A stretch of 64,000 nt of DNA from Molanna angustata (GCA_963576475.1 OY754969.1:25992958-26056957), one strand, 5' to 3'. Counted from the first letter of the stretch, positions 47,848-60,064 are shown. Made by a program: numbers and translations. Notes: generated from the sequence alone by a model not told the origin.

Positions 47848-48146
47848 GCTAGCAGTCAAAAATCTCAAATCGGCTTAAAATTGGTATGTACTAATTTTTG
47901 TGTAGCCGGTTGTTTCCACGTTTTTTACATTTTTTCTGCATTCGGTGAATTAATAAATGAATGATTCTTTCAAAATAAATAAATTGAGTGCTTGCAAGAG
48001 AAACGGTTGTATCAAAGAATATTTTTGAGTTCATTATTATTCAAAATTGTGGTCTTTGCTGTTTGAATCTCGTTTATCTACCACGTGTTCCTGTTGATTC
48101 TCAAAAGTACGGATATTAGTCGGTATTGTTCATACATAATCTCATA

Positions 48147-49691
48147 ATGACGGAGTTAAACAATATAGGTGATGATTTACGAGACGGTCTTTCTGTTCAA
48201 GAATTATTTTCCAACAATGATGGTTTAACTTATAACGATTTTCTTATCCTACCTGGATATATAGATTTTACAGCTGACGATGTCGATTCAACTTCACAAT
48301 TAACAAAGAAGATATCTATTAAAGCACCATTTGTCTCTACCCCTATGGATACTGTTACAGAGTCGGACATGGCAATAGCAATGGCTTTATGCGGGGGCAT
48401 TGGCATTATTCACCATAATTGTACAGCCGAATATCAAGCTAATGAAGTGTCAAAAGTAAAAAAATATAAACACGGATTTATTAGAGATCCTGTTTGCATG
48501 GGACCTAATGATACTGTGGCTGATGTTATTCATGCTAAAAAGAAGAATGGATTTACAGGATACCCAGTAACAGTCAATGGAAAATTGGGTGAGAAACTGA
48601 TAGGTATAGTTACATCGAGAGATATAGATTTCAGAGAAAATTCTCCCCATTTACTTTTAGAGCAAGTTATGACACCCATTGATTCTATGATAACTGCAAA
48701 ATCAGGTGTCACACTTCAAGAAGCTAATTCTATAATGGAAAAGAGCAAGAAAGGGAAACTGCCAATTATCAATGAATCTGGAGAACTTGTTGCGCTTATA
48801 GCTCGCACGGATTTGAAGAAAGCTCGTAGCTATCCCAACGCATCTAAAGATTCAAACAAGCAGTTGCTTGTAGGGGCAGCTATTGGAACCCGAGAAGATG
48901 ACAGAGATCGATTGAAATTATTACACCTTAGTGGTGTTGATGTTATTGTGTTAGATTCTTCACAAGGAAATTCCATTTATCAAGTTGATATGATTAAACA
49001 CATCAAATCTTTGTATCCAAATATTCAAGTAATTGGGGGAAATGTGGTTACCAGAAATCAAGCTAAGAATCTTATTGATGCTGGAGTAGATGCTCTAAGG
49101 GTTGGTATGGGAAGTGGCTCCATTTGTATAACTCAAGAGGTGATGGCTTGTGGATGCCCTCAAGCCACTGCTGTCTATCAAGTCTCAAACTTAGCTCGGC
49201 ATTATGGAGTGCCTGTCATAGCCGATGGTGGGATTCAATCTGTTGGTCATATAGTTAAGTCGTTGGCTTTGGGAGCATCTACTGTCATGATGGGTTCCCT
49301 CTTAGCCGGTACCTCGGAAGCACCCGGAGAATATTTCTTCTCCGACGGTGTTCGTCTCAAGAAGTACAGGGGGATGGGAAGTTTGGAAGCTATGGAGCAT
49401 AAGGATGGTAAAGGAGCAGCTATGAGTAGATACTTCCATAACGAAACTGATAAACACAAAGTAGCCCAGGGTGTCAGTGGAAGTATTGTAGACAAAGGAT
49501 CAGTCCTAAGGTTCTTGCCTTACCTCCAGTCGGGGCTACAGCACAGTTGCCAGGACATTGGAGCTAGGTCAGTTGCCGCCTTGCGGCAAATGACTTATTC
49601 TCAAGAATTGAGATTTATGCGCCGCACTCATTCCGCTCAGATGGAAGGAAATGTACATGGACTATTTTCCTATGAAAAAAGGCTTTTTTAA
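48147..49691 (+). CDS. ras: Inosine-5'-monophosphate dehydrogenase, intronless
   Basis: Catalyses the NAD-dependent oxidation of IMP to XMP, the rate-limiting step of guanine nucleotide synthesis, as a cytosolic tetramer/octamer. The 514-residue frame, the same length as human IMPDH2, shows [19 protein letters not shown] near the start, two CBS modules (about residues 114-170 and 175-228), the DSSQGNS and IGGNVVT barrel motifs, and the catalytic loop [10 protein letters not shown] with Cys327. Also present are [32 protein letters not shown] and the flap Arg428-Tyr429, and the conserved C-terminus SYEKRLF. The start is the ATG at 48147; the frame is open 21 bases upstream but only from a TTG. 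There is no intron in the coding sequence. An AATAAA follows at 49722. The Drosophila orthologue is raspberry. Everything needed for activity appears intact. Confidence 0.95.
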   Translation: MTELNNIGDDLRDGLSVQELFSNNDGLTYNDFLILPGYIDFTADDVDSTSQLTKKISIKAPFVSTPMDTVTESDMAIAMALCGGIGIIHHNCTAEYQANEVSKVKKYKHGFIRDPVCMGPNDTVADVIHAKKKNGFTGYPVTVNGKLGEKLIGIVTSRDIDFRENSPHLLLEQVMTPIDSMITAKSGVTLQEANSIMEKSKKGKLPIINESGELVALIARTDLKKARSYPNASKDSNKQLLVGAAIGTREDDRDRLKLLHLSGVDVIVLDSSQGNSIYQVDMIKHIKSLYPNIQVIGGNVVTRNQAKNLIDAGVDALRVGMGSGSICITQEVMACGCPQATAVYQVSNLARHYGVPVIADGGIQSVGHIVKSLALGASTVMMGSLLAGTSEAPGEYFFSDGVRLKKYRGMGSLEAMEHKDGKGAAMSRYFHNETDKHKVAQGVSGSIVDKGSVLRFLPYLQSGLQHSCQDIGARSVAALRQMTYSQELRFMRRTHSAQMEGNVHGLFSYEKRLF

Positions 49692-49721
49692 AATGGCAAT
49701 TGTTCATTTGGACTGATTAAT

Positions 49722-49727
49722 AATAAA
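49722..49727 (+). promoter_or_regulatory. IMPDH poly(A) signal
   Basis: AATAAA 31 bases after the stop codon, followed by a T-rich stretch at about 49748-49757. Confidence 0.6.
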
Positions 49728-49739
49728 ACGAAGGTGATC

Positions 49740-50226
49740 TCTGATGGATTTTTTTTTATTATCTGATGTAGATTTAACAAATTTGTGAATTGACTATTAG
49801 TCTTCAACTTAGTTTGATTATTGATTAAAAACATCTATGATTTCTTTATAAATTCCATACTTAAAATTTCTAAATTCGCATTAATAAACTTATTTATTTC
49901 AATTATTTTTATTATTTTTGACTATAGTATTTTCTATGTTAAAAATATTATTGTTTATGAGTCAATGAAATGTTATGTAATACTACCTATAGTATTAGAA
50001 ATACTGTTTATTGTGTTAGAAGATATTGTAAATGTTGAAATTTATGTTGTTTAATTATTATGATGTGTTATGGTGTCAAAAAAAGATTTCTTGAAATTTC
50101 TGAATTTTTTAAAAATTCTGAAAGGAGTGGTATGTATTTGGGTAAATTTGATTATAATAATATAGGTATTTAGCCACATATTAACTAGTGATTGTATCAT
50201 TCATGTTTGGCACATGAGGCACTCAC
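49740..50226. other. AT-rich spacer downstream of IMPDH
   Basis: No gene was recognised. The 77-codon frame at 49821-50054 is Ile/Phe-rich, as expected from AT-rich DNA. Confidence 0.5.
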
Positions 50227-50372
50227 TAGGGATGGGTGATTCTTCCTGAAAAGATCGAAGTTTGAAAAATCGAGGAGGGGGACGACGACTATTCAATCCA
50301 GTGCTAAATATTGATAATAAACAATTTTTTTTTGTCCAAAAATCAATTCTTCATCTCAGATCACCATCCCTA
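50227..50372. mobile_element. hAT MITE with 8-bp target duplication
   Basis: The ends are TAGGGATGGGTGAT and, inverted, ATCACCATCCCTA. Flanks gcactcac (50219-50226) and gcactcgc (50373-50380) differ at one base. The 146-bp length and TAGGGATGG end are typical of hAT-derived MITEs. Confidence 0.85.
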
Positions 50373-50380
50373 GCACTCGC

Positions 50381-51567
50381 TGCCACATGATTTTCGTGAT
50401 TCCAAAAATCAAGTTAATCTTCTTTGCCAAATTAATTTATGTAGGTACATAAACAAATTATATTAAAAAATAAATCCCAGTCTAATTTTTGCAAAATAAT
50501 TTGGCTGAGAGCCCTCTTATCATTAGTGATAGGCTTGACTATTTTTTAGTAGTGTACTTATTATATGTAAAAATTGTAAGATTATTATATGCAAAATAAA
50601 AATATATTTGTATATATGATTATAAATTGTACTATGTGAAATTGGTAAAACCTGAGTAATGAAATTATGAACAACTGGTTTTGTTTTATTGTAATGTTCC
50701 ATCATGAACTAAAATTCCTAGAAAATCTTTATTAGCTTTGGTATTTAGTATGTTTTCATGTAATCTGAAAATATCCCATTGACACTGATTGTATTTTAGA
50801 TTTTCATGTGTAAAAGGGTAGTTTTTTAAGATTCATATAATTGATTAAATAAATTAGAGTACAGAAGGTATATTAGAAGTAAAAGAAACTTAAACATAAT
50901 GTACAGTATGTATGTTATAACTCTTATCTAAATAGATTAAAGAATGTGAGTATTGTGACATTACAATACAAGTTTATAATTTAAAATAAAGTCTTTTGCA
51001 ATCAATACTTATATTTTCTTATCTAGTCAGAAAAATTAATCTGAATGATTTGTTGGCTATACTGTAACAATGAGGGATTTACCCTGCAGATAATTTATCA
51101 AATCATTTGCATGGAATAATATAGATACTAGAAGTTAGTAGGTGTTTTATGTAACTTACAAGCAGGTTTTATGTTAATTTATCAGTCTTATGTAGTCTGT
51201 GCAATATAAAAAAATAATAAAATATAAATAATTGTGATATAAACTCATTCGAAATTGATTTTAAAATTCCAGGTACCATAACACACAACCTTAGTATAAT
51301 ATAATACTTTATTAACATAAGTATGATAATTTTCTGTAATATTACATTAATACACATCATGTTATTTCAATTCATAAGAACCATTATAAATTTAGAAGAT
51401 ATTGGCATATGGGAGAAGAAAAAAAAATTTTCCGCGATCTTTGAAATATATTAAGACGTATGTGAATATATTATAGACTCTTCTTAAATGATTATCTCTA
51501 ATAACACAAAATGAACTTCCAAAATCAAAATATTTCAATATATAGCATCTTCCATAGTCTTTCTTGG
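50381..51567. other. AT-rich spacer
   Basis: No coding or repeat feature is supported. Confidence 0.5.
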
Positions 51568-51768
51568 ACAAGAAAGGGATGGCACGACCATGTGAACGAA
51601 ATTTTGAAAGACGGAAATGTTAGAAGTGTGAGCAATAGACGAGCATGTATGAGACGATGCATGAATGTGGACGAAGCGAGGGATGCGTGCCAGGATAGAA
51701 AAATGTGGCGTTCGGTTCTCTCTGCCTACCCCGCAAGGGACATGGCGTGATGGTATGTATGTATGTCC
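51568..51768 (+). mobile_element. Non-LTR retrotransposon 3' end
   Basis: An intact + frame reads RKGWHDHVNEILKDGNVRSV, CMRRCMNVDEARDACQDRKM and WRSVLSAYPARDMA, stop, then tggtatgtatgtatgt. Only the last 65 or so residues are kept (extreme 5' truncation). Same family as 55910-56337 and 15455-16215. Confidence 0.8.
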
Positions 51769-52199
51769 ATAGTCTTCTGATTTTCTACCCAAAATAATGA
51801 TTTAATAGTACTCATCGTAAACTGGTTGCTTTGTTTATGCACAGTTTACATTTTGTAATAATTGTATGGGAAGAAGGGTTAATTTTTTTTGTAATACAAG
51901 TGTGATATTTCTTAATTAAAATATTTGTGATTGTAGTGGATAATTGAATTTTGACTTTTACTTGGTCAATATACAGTACTACTTTTTCAATACAAGTTAT
52001 TCGTATGAATAACAATAATAGCTATTTCTGATGATTTTACTACACGAAAAAGTATTTTAAAACAATTATTGTGGTTAAATTTAAGGTAATGTAATTAACT
52101 TTATGTATTGTAAGACTTAGTTTATGAAAATAAACTTTAAAATTTATAACAGGTGTTAGAATTGATTAAATGTAATATAATGTAGGATAAAATAATATT

Positions 52200-52545
52200 G
52201 TTTTGAATCCCGCCTTGACCGATTCATTAATCTAAATGCATACTTATTTCAAAGATATTTGATCTTAAAACAAGTGAATCAACAAATAATTGAGGACACT
52301 CTCATCAAAGTTTTCTTTACATTTCAATGTAAAGAAAACTTTGAAGACCGTGGTAAAGTTGGTAAGCCGTTCGGTTTCTGTGCGGGCATCCTGGATTTGA
52401 TTCCCAGCAGAGGAGAAATTTATTTAAATTCATTTCTCATGCAAATATTGCTTCTCTGGGCTGGAAACACTGGTTCGTTGAAAGAAATTGCCATACGGCA
52501 ATAAACTCGCTACTTGCGCAGAGTGCAAGGAAGTGTTCTTTATTA
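52200..52545 (+). mobile_element. SINE fragments and perfect hairpin
   Basis: 52204-52250 matches the tRNA-derived SINE (gaatcccgccttgaccgatt). A perfect 19-bp stem with 2-base loop lies at 52305-52344. 52349-52545 carries a B-box-like GGATTTGATTCCCAGC and a hairpin tail gaaattgccatacggcaata with a cttgcgcagagtgcaaggaa ending, shared with 61440-61512 and, inverted, 54540-54592. The 52259-52504 frame is probably not coding. Confidence 0.55.
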
Positions 52546-53788
52546 TTGTTATTCAATGTTATTGTCAAAAGAAATTCATAAAGATACTCCTGGTTTTATG
52601 AAATAAGTATTATTATTATTGTTCACTTACTATGAAATAGGAAATTGTTCAATTTTATCAAAATATCAACTGCATCGACCTGAAAAGTTTTAACGTGCAT
52701 TGTCATCGGGAATACACAAATTCTTTGTTTCAGAGCTTTAACTGGTCTGGAAGTTAGTTAAAAATTGTTTGCAAAATTCCAGTACAGACAGACATGTGAA
52801 GTTAATTGTGAGTGTAAAAAAATAAGAGTCATCTTGAGAAATTCTTAATGTGTAGTTATTTTCAATAGAATTGTTGTTATTTTTCAAACTATGTTCGGAA
52901 ACTATTGTTTTTAGCCTGGAGACCTGATTAAACTTAACTATGTGATAAATAACCTATGCAAGTGTGAATCTGAATAATAGATTAATAAAAGTTAAGGTAC
53001 ATAAAAAAAAAATATTAAATATTTTTAATACATATACCTAAGTGCAAAAGAAATAAAACTGAGTTGTGCCAAATGTAAACCTATCTACCTCAACACATTC
53101 ACATAAAATGTAACTGCCACATAGAAACAAAACAAGTATAGTGTTATCATGAAAATAAAAGTAAGTACCGACATGTTTTATTTAAATTGTGTAAACCTAT
53201 AGAAATCTAGAACAGCTCACTAACATAGACTAATTGTGTTTTTACTATTTACTGCGATAAGGACAAGTTTTTATTTCACATAAATGAATTTTTAACACGT
53301 GTTGTGTAATTTTGATTATTAACGGGACTAAACATATTCACAAGCTTATACCGTAAATAAATATTTAACATTAGGTGATTTTTACTAAAAAATAATACAT
53401 TAGACGTATGAATTAGTGATTCCTTATAATCGAGGACCAAAACAATGTAATATTTTACGAAGCTTGTTTAAAATTAAATAATAAGTTCCAGCATTAGTTC
53501 CATATTAGATTTCAATTTATTTATTTCTAAATGATTGTACTATTTTTATTTATCTTAATATGTAAATAAAACAAGGAAATACTGTTAAGTATTGTGATTC
53601 AATAAATTATGTACTTATATTACTTTATACAGGGAGTTTTTACTCTTAATTTTCAGAATGAATAATAAACTTTTAGTACAAGTGTATGAATATTTGTATT
53701 TAGGAAGTATGTTTGGGCACAATGAAAGTCTGAATAAATATATCAAACGAAGGTAAAAGCGGGAAAGGGAATGAATAGTTATGACACT
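52546..53788. other. AT-rich spacer
   Basis: No gene or defined repeat was found. Confidence 0.5.
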
Positions 53789-53935
53789 TAAGCGGGTTAC
53801 AGACGAAAAGCTAAGCTAAGTTAGTTGAGATCAATTATAATAGATCACATAGTTTGCGGTCTGAACACTTGTATGAAAAACGACTTCAGCTATGCGAGAT
53901 AAGCTAGCTTAGCTTTTGATCTGCAACCGGCTTTA
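53789..53935. mobile_element. MITE with about 35-bp inverted ends
   Basis: The left end taagcgggttacagacgaaa and the inverted right end (taaagccggttgcagatcaa on the complement) both continue into aagctaagctaag-type sequence. The unit is about 147 bp with no coding capacity. Confidence 0.7.
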
Positions 53936-54869
53936 GGCTGTGTTTCTCAAACAGGGATTAATGTAAAAGTATAATTAAAATAATTTGATTTCATATAATT
54001 ATTCAAAACTATTGGTTGTTTCATCGAAATTTAATGCCGTTTAACGACACAATTTTATAAAATCAAAATATTTTAACTATACTATTACTGATACTTTTGT
54101 TGAAACAACTCAGCCTTAGACCAATAATGGCCAACCTGATAATTTCTTTCAACTCTGGCCTTAGTGAATACCAATAAGGTGTTAAAGTTAAATAAATGCG
54201 GTGGACATATCGTCTGCTGACTGGAAAAAGTCACTAACTGCGAGAAACATGTTTTCGAGATAATGGCTGTCAATGTTTTTTGGCAATATAAACTCTCATA
54301 ACTCCTTTAATTATTTATAGATTGTCATGAATTTTTCAACATGCATAAAAAGTAGCCTAATCTAACTATATTTAATGTTCAAATTTGACAAAAACTCATA
54401 GGGAAAGAAAAAAACACAAAATTGCATATAATGAGATTTTCCTGACGGCTCATCGGCAATATTGCGTGAGATTGTATGTAATATTTCTATGTGGCAAAAC
54501 TCATTATAATGCTTACATAAAAAAATTCAAATTTTAATCACTTCTTTGCAACTTGCACAAGTGGCGAGTTTATTGCCATTTTGCAATTTCTTCCAAACTT
54601 TTTGTATTCTTCTAATATTCTCATTTTATTAGTACCTATCATGAATATTTCAGATGTTTCAAATGAAAGGTACTTATTTGCCCAGGACCTCTAAAATTTT
54701 TTCTTGACTTTAAAATTAATATAAATTTAGGTATTTACTCACATTTTCAGTAGATATTCACATCAACTTCTATTTTCTCTCTTATATTTTTTTATGAATT
54801 AACCAATATTAAACCTGTTCTAAATCATATTATGAATTCTTAACCTTAAATACATGTAAAAATATGTTT
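53936..54869. other. AT-rich spacer with inverted SINE tail
   Basis: 54540-54592 is an inverted copy of the tail seen at 52490 (aagtggcgagtttattgcca). The segment near 54200-54250 (tatcgtctgctgactggaaa) is repeated inverted at about 55645-55672 (tcttccagtcagcagacgat). No gene was found. Confidence 0.45.
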
Positions 54870-54985
54870 TTTTTGTTTTTTTAAAGAACGAATATGTTCG
54901 TTTAACAAGAACATTTATGCATCCTCATAATCCCCAAATTTAAGCATATGCTTGTGCTTTAAATTAACAGTGTCAGGCAAACACC
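54870..54985 (-). mobile_element. tRNA-derived SINE, partial
   Basis: Matches the body of the SINE at 37508-37692 (aacaagaacatttatgcatc and aagcatatgcttgt) without the tRNA head. Confidence 0.5.
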
Positions 54986-55069
54986 TTCTCTCTCCTGTAT
55001 TTACTGATAAGAGATATTGTACCAGGAATGCAGTTTTTCTGGTATATCACTACAATATAAATATTATTT

Positions 55070-55380
55070 AGGCTGGTTCGACCATACGAACGAAATTCTT
55101 AGAGAAAGAAATCTAAGAAACATGAAAAAAAGATGAACATGTAATAATGATGTATGAATATTGATGAGGCGATGTATGTGTTCCAGGATATAAAAATATA
55201 GTGTTTGGTTCTCTCTGCCTACCCCGTTAGGGACATGCATGGGTTGATGTATGAGAATAACAGTCTAAAATGTTGAGATGATGTATCAATGTAAATAAGG
55301 CGATTAATGCAATCCGGGATAGAAAAAATGGCGTTCATTTCTCTCTGCCTACCCAGTTAGGATGTGATGCTATGTATTTA
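55070..55380 (+). mobile_element. Two degraded retroelement tails
   Basis: 55075-55260 and 55273-55380 both end with the ttctctctgcctacccagtt-type block that precedes the terminal stop of the 51568 family. Both are rich in indels and end in tgtatg-like runs. Confidence 0.55.
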
Positions 55381-55909
55381 TCGAAAATTAAATTCTTTAG
55401 TTAATGTGTTAAAATTTTCGAATGTTGGTAGTTAAATACAAAAATATATAAAAAAAAGACTTCATTACAACGATAATGACTTTTTCCAGACGGCATAATT
55501 CAAAAAAAATGCAGATAATGAATATTTTTCCGAAAAATCTCCGCAACGGGACCTGATATGAAGATAATTTTTTTTCCAGATGTAAACTGTGTTTTGGTGA
55601 ATATGATAGCATAGTTAACTCAATTTTGCCAAAATATGCAGTTAGTGACTTCTTCCAGTCAGCAGACGATATGTAGTCTTATATAAATGTGTAATAAGAC
55701 AATTGAGATACAAGAAATGTTAAATTGAAAGAGACAATTGTTTTGAACCATCAAAAATGTCAATAGATTTTTTAAATCCTTTGTATTCATATGGCAAGCT
55801 TTTATTAATTTTATAATTATCTGTTTTATTGCAATCATTAACCATTTCGGTAGAATTCATTTAAGTTTCCATTTGAGAGTAGAAATAATGTGCGGTAAAA
55901 ATAACTTAC

Positions 55910-56337
55910 ATACATACATACCATCACGCCATGTCCCTTGCGAGGTAGGCAGAGAGAACCGAACGCCACATCTTTCTATCCTGGCATGCATCTCTCGCCT
56001 CGTCCACATTCATGCATCGTCTCATACATGTTCGTCTATTGCTCACACTTCTAACATTTCCGTTTTTCAAAATTTCGTTCACATGGTCGTGCCATCCCTT
56101 TCTTGGGCGTCCCCGACCTCTCATTCCATTCCTTTCCGCTCTGTATATTTTCTTCGTCAGGCGCTCCTCATTCATTCTCCCCATGTGACCAAACCATCTC
56201 AATGTGTTCACTTTCATTCTAGTAATGACATCTTTCTTCATCTTACATTCTTTCCTTATGTCCTCATTTCTTACCCAGTCATACATCGTTCTATTACAAA
56301 AATAACTTATGTGTTTGTATGTAGGTAGTAGGTACAT
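55910..56337 (-). mobile_element. Non-LTR retrotransposon 3' end, best-preserved copy
   Basis: A 137-codon minus frame encodes NEDIRKECKMKKDVITRMKV, NTLRWFGHMGRMNEERLTKK, RNGMRGRGRPRKGWHDHVNE and WRSVLSAYLARDMA, then ends beside a catacatac microsatellite at about 55910. It is the C-terminal domain of an endonuclease-reverse transcriptase. The catalytic part is missing. Confidence 0.85.
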
Positions 56338-57532
56338 ATAATATAATTATTGTGTCCTATTTGGTTATTTTTTTATTAATCTTTTAAAGTTAAAATTTAA
56401 TTTATCACAAATTAATGATGTGGTGATTCTAATTATTTTAGTGATATGAAGAAAAAAACAAACTCAATATCTGTTTTATTACAGCTAAATTTACCTATGA
56501 CTTTGAAGAAATGCTTGATTTGAATCTACAACACAATTTTGAATGAAAAAAAGTATTACTGAAATTGTGATATTTGAGTATGCGGTTCAAAATATATTTG
56601 AGTACTTAACAGTCATTTTTTTTATCTCATAAATCTGAGGCTCAATCTTTTAAAAAGATATAAAATATAATGTCATTTTGCTAAATGCAACTGATGCAAA
56701 TACTAATTAAAATAATATATTTAAAAACAATTGCCCTAGTTCATCAAATGACTTTTTTTGTTTATTTTTAGATAATCGAAAATTACAAAAGGCTTTTTAT
56801 TTCATTCGTCGATACTTTTTGCTTTGGACTGTTAATTATGGTTCCTCAAATATATTTATAAATGGTGTGATCTAATTAATGTAAGAATGATTTTTATATA
56901 TATTTTTTTCACATGTTTGTTACGTGTCCTCTTTTGATGGAATAAATAAATAGTGTACAATTGCTCGTAAATATTAATCAAAGTATAAGTATTAAAATTC
57001 TTATTTTTTTAAAACCACATACATGCTTTTAAGGTTTATTTGTACTAGAAACCTGATAAATGATTAAATAAACCAACTCATCATTTTTTTGTGTTCATGT
57101 TTTTTCAGCAAGAACACGACAGTTAAGATGATGCAATATTTTTATAGGAACTACATTTCGACAAAATAAAACTAGATATTATAATTATCAAAAATTTCAA
57201 GTACTTGCAGAAATTTACCATTTGATACTCCATGTGAAATTTTATTTTAGTTTTATTTTTTTATGTTTCATGGGTATTTTCTGAGCTGAAACTTATTTAA
57301 GTACAAACAATTTGCATGTACTAATTAACATTCCTTCAGTTCAGAATAACGTATTGGAAGCGTTGATACAATATGGTATTCATAATTTGTTTTTTTTATT
57401 TAAGTCCTTGAAATATATTTTCTGTACAAGTTACAGGATTATTAAAGTACACAAAGTATGATCATTTTTATAGAAATCAATTATTTTGTGAAGATAATTC
57501 CAATTTTCTACAAATTGTCTATGAAAGTTGAC
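56338..57532. other. AT-rich spacer
   Basis: No supported feature. Confidence 0.5.
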
Positions 57533-57717
57533 AATGCCCCCAAGTCAAATTGAAAACGCTGTTCGTTTTCGCCAAGCGCTAATTTTTTTTGTATGGGATT
57601 TGACGTTTGTTGTTTGTTATTGTAGAAAAAATTTCTACAACAAACGTCAAATCACATACAAAAAAAAATAGCGCTTGGCGATAACGAACAGCGTTTTCAA
57701 TTTGACTTGGGGGCATT
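57533..57717. mobile_element. Palindromic MITE, 185 bp
   Basis: The left arm aatgcccccaagtcaaattg and the right arm ending caatttgacttgggggcatt are inverted copies that continue for about 80 bp, including cgctgttcgtt and caagcgcta blocks and a gatttgacgtttgttgt inner part. It would fold into one long hairpin. Confidence 0.85.
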
Positions 57718-58324
57718 ATCTAAGAACAGTATTGCAATTTGAATAAATACTGATGTAAATGTCATAATTTCTACTTTTTATACTTGACCAATTTTTAGTT
57801 AATTCAAATTATTACATGCGCAACCACGTAAATGTTTTTATTTTTACTTTTGTGATGAAAATAAAACAATTTGAACTACAAATAATGTCCATGCATTAAT
57901 AGTTTGTGTTTTAAGGATCTGTGTAAACAAATACCATGATTTAATTTTGTAAATGCAATATTTTTTTTCAACATGATAACTTGTGAATCTCATGTATTTT
58001 CAGATACTGATAAAAGAAAAATGAATTGATGAAATAATAATAAAAATATATATTCAGAGATTCATAAGATGGTATTTAATAAAAATATCTTCTTTTTACA
58101 TAGGTATATCTTTTATTTGTCATAAAATGTTTTACATTATCATGAGTATTGTTTTTAAATAGAGAAAAAATAAATAATATGGATTTATAAAAATATTTAA
58201 TTTGTTTGCTTTCATTCCTCTCCATACGATTTGCAATAGCAAAAATAAAATAGCAACCTTTCATGTAATGTATATAATGAAAACATAAGCAGATAAAAAG
58301 GCAAGTTACAAAGATATGCATTCA
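57718..58324. other. AT-rich spacer
   Basis: No supported feature. Confidence 0.5.
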
Positions 58325-58483
58325 GCCCCCCTAGACAACATTAAAGCTAAGCGTTATATCGCTAAGCGATAGAAATGTATGAAATTGGTGGCTGTCACGT
58401 GATGTCATAGCCACCAATTCCATACATTTACTATCGCTTAGCGATATAACTCTTAGCTTAAATGGCATGTTGTCTAGGGGGGC
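58325..58483. mobile_element. Palindromic MITE, 159 bp
   Basis: The left arm gcccccctagacaacat and right arm atgttgtctaggggggc are inverted. The palindrome continues through cgttatatcgctaagcgata to a centre near ggctgtcacgtgatgtcata. Its GCCCCC ends resemble those of the MITE at 57533. Confidence 0.85.
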
Positions 58484-59701
58484 AGATACTATAAATGTAC
58501 AGATAACAAAGTGAATTAGGATTGATACTTTGAACAAAGCATTTTTATATACGCTATTAGAACCGAGTCATTTGTTATTTCATTGCTAAAGACCTGAATT
58601 ATTTGCATTTGCGATAAACCCGATTTGTTCTCAAATTTTGCACTTTTTGATGTTTTAGAAAAATAACATTTTTGTAAAAAATACACCGAAAAGGCGGAGA
58701 ATGTCGATTCATATAGGTTTCTCTCTTATAATACTGTTTTAAAAGACAGAAGACGAAACCTTATAAAAAAATGAATCAACGATGGCGATTCTTAATAATT
58801 AATCTAATGAAATAAATTATGTGTTTTGAATATAAAATGCCATTTAAATTGTATTTTTTAAGTGGATGACAAGTTTTATTTGTATGTAACTTTTCAAGCA
58901 ATTTGAAATCTTTATCATGGAAATTATTTAAGCATATTATCATTTATAGTGAAAAAAGAACATGCATATCTTAAATTTTGTGTTGATTTTTCTTAATGAA
59001 CAATTCTTTGTAGAAAATAACATTGAACCCAAAAAAAATAATTCAGGTCTACTCATTGCTTATGATGGAAGACTGCTATGTAAAAAAACTAATCTCTAAG
59101 TCATGTGAGTAGCATATAGACATTTGATTTTTGTGGGATATAATGAAGTGCCCCATATGATATGCAAATTTAAATGCAGCTCAATGTATTCTTAAGTGAA
59201 TGATTTACAAGAGCTGTCAGCAAAACTCATATTAACAACAAAATAAATTATATCCATAGGTAGCACCAAGTTTAAAATAGTTGGTTACATGGACCTGTAA
59301 ACTATCAAATGAAGTGTATAATGCAGAATAATATAATTTCTGAAATTAATATAACTGTTAACATAATTATTAGATATTTTCATAACTTAAATTAATTAAA
59401 GCAAAATAATCTTAAATTGTCAGTAGGTACATACAAATCATCACGCCATTCCCCTACTAAGATAGATAGAAAAAACTGAACTCCATACAATTAGAATCTT
59501 GAAATACATTCTGACCTCATTTACATTCATACTCTATTATTCAAGTTTCTAAAGTTTTTACATTCACCCCTTGTTAATTACGTTATTTGTGATTGAATCA
59601 TATACTACCTTTATAAAAATGTATTAGTTTAGTCTTTTGATTTGTGTGACTAGGTTTTATTGATATTTTAAGTTGTAAAAAATCTCAGATATTTATTTTG
59701 A
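58484..59701. other. Spacer downstream of REP, with retroelement scrap
   Basis: 59425-59600 is a degraded minus-strand copy of the 55910 family tail (catcacgccattcccctact). AATAAA motifs on the minus strand at 59697-59692 and 59661-59656 could end the REP transcript. Confidence 0.5.
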
Positions 59702-60064
59702 TTAGGAGGTATTATTTAGGCTATCAGAATTTTCAGCATCTACATCATTTTTTTCTATATCACTCGTCATTTTTTCATCCTTGTGATGTATATTTAACGA
59801 GTCCAAATTTTCTTCCATCTTTTTTATTTCAACTCCAATTTCAGGTTTAGTCTGACCATTTTTGTCTTCTGCTTCTACTCTAGTCTCTTCAGAAGGATGT
59901 TGCTGAGCATCTGTTGATGATTGGGTTTCGGATATTTTACTTTCATTCTTTCCAAACTCTGGTCCAGTCTCAGCGTCATATCCTTCTAAAATTATCTCTT
60001 CTGGATCTGGTGCGCGTGGTAAAAATTCTTCATTTCCAAAAATGTTAGTAAATATTTCACGTCC
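59702..60064 (-). CDS. Rep: REP terminal exon
   Basis: 363 nt, phase 0, 120 codons plus TAA. GREIFTNIFGNEEFLPRAPD is conserved; the remaining acidic Ser/Glu/Lys-rich tail is low-complexity. It has no early ATG and is easily missed. Confidence 0.8.
   Translation of the reverse strand, partial: GREIFTNIFGNEEFLPRAPDPEEIILEGYDAETGPEFGKNESKISETQSSTDAQQHPSEETRVEAEDKNGQTKPEIGVEIKKMEENLDSLNIHHKDEKMTSDIEKNDVDAENSDSLNNTS

Noticed and set aside
48126..48146. IMPDH start seven codons upstream
   Set aside because: That frame start is a TTG; the first ATG is at 48147 and gives the usual family length of 514 residues.
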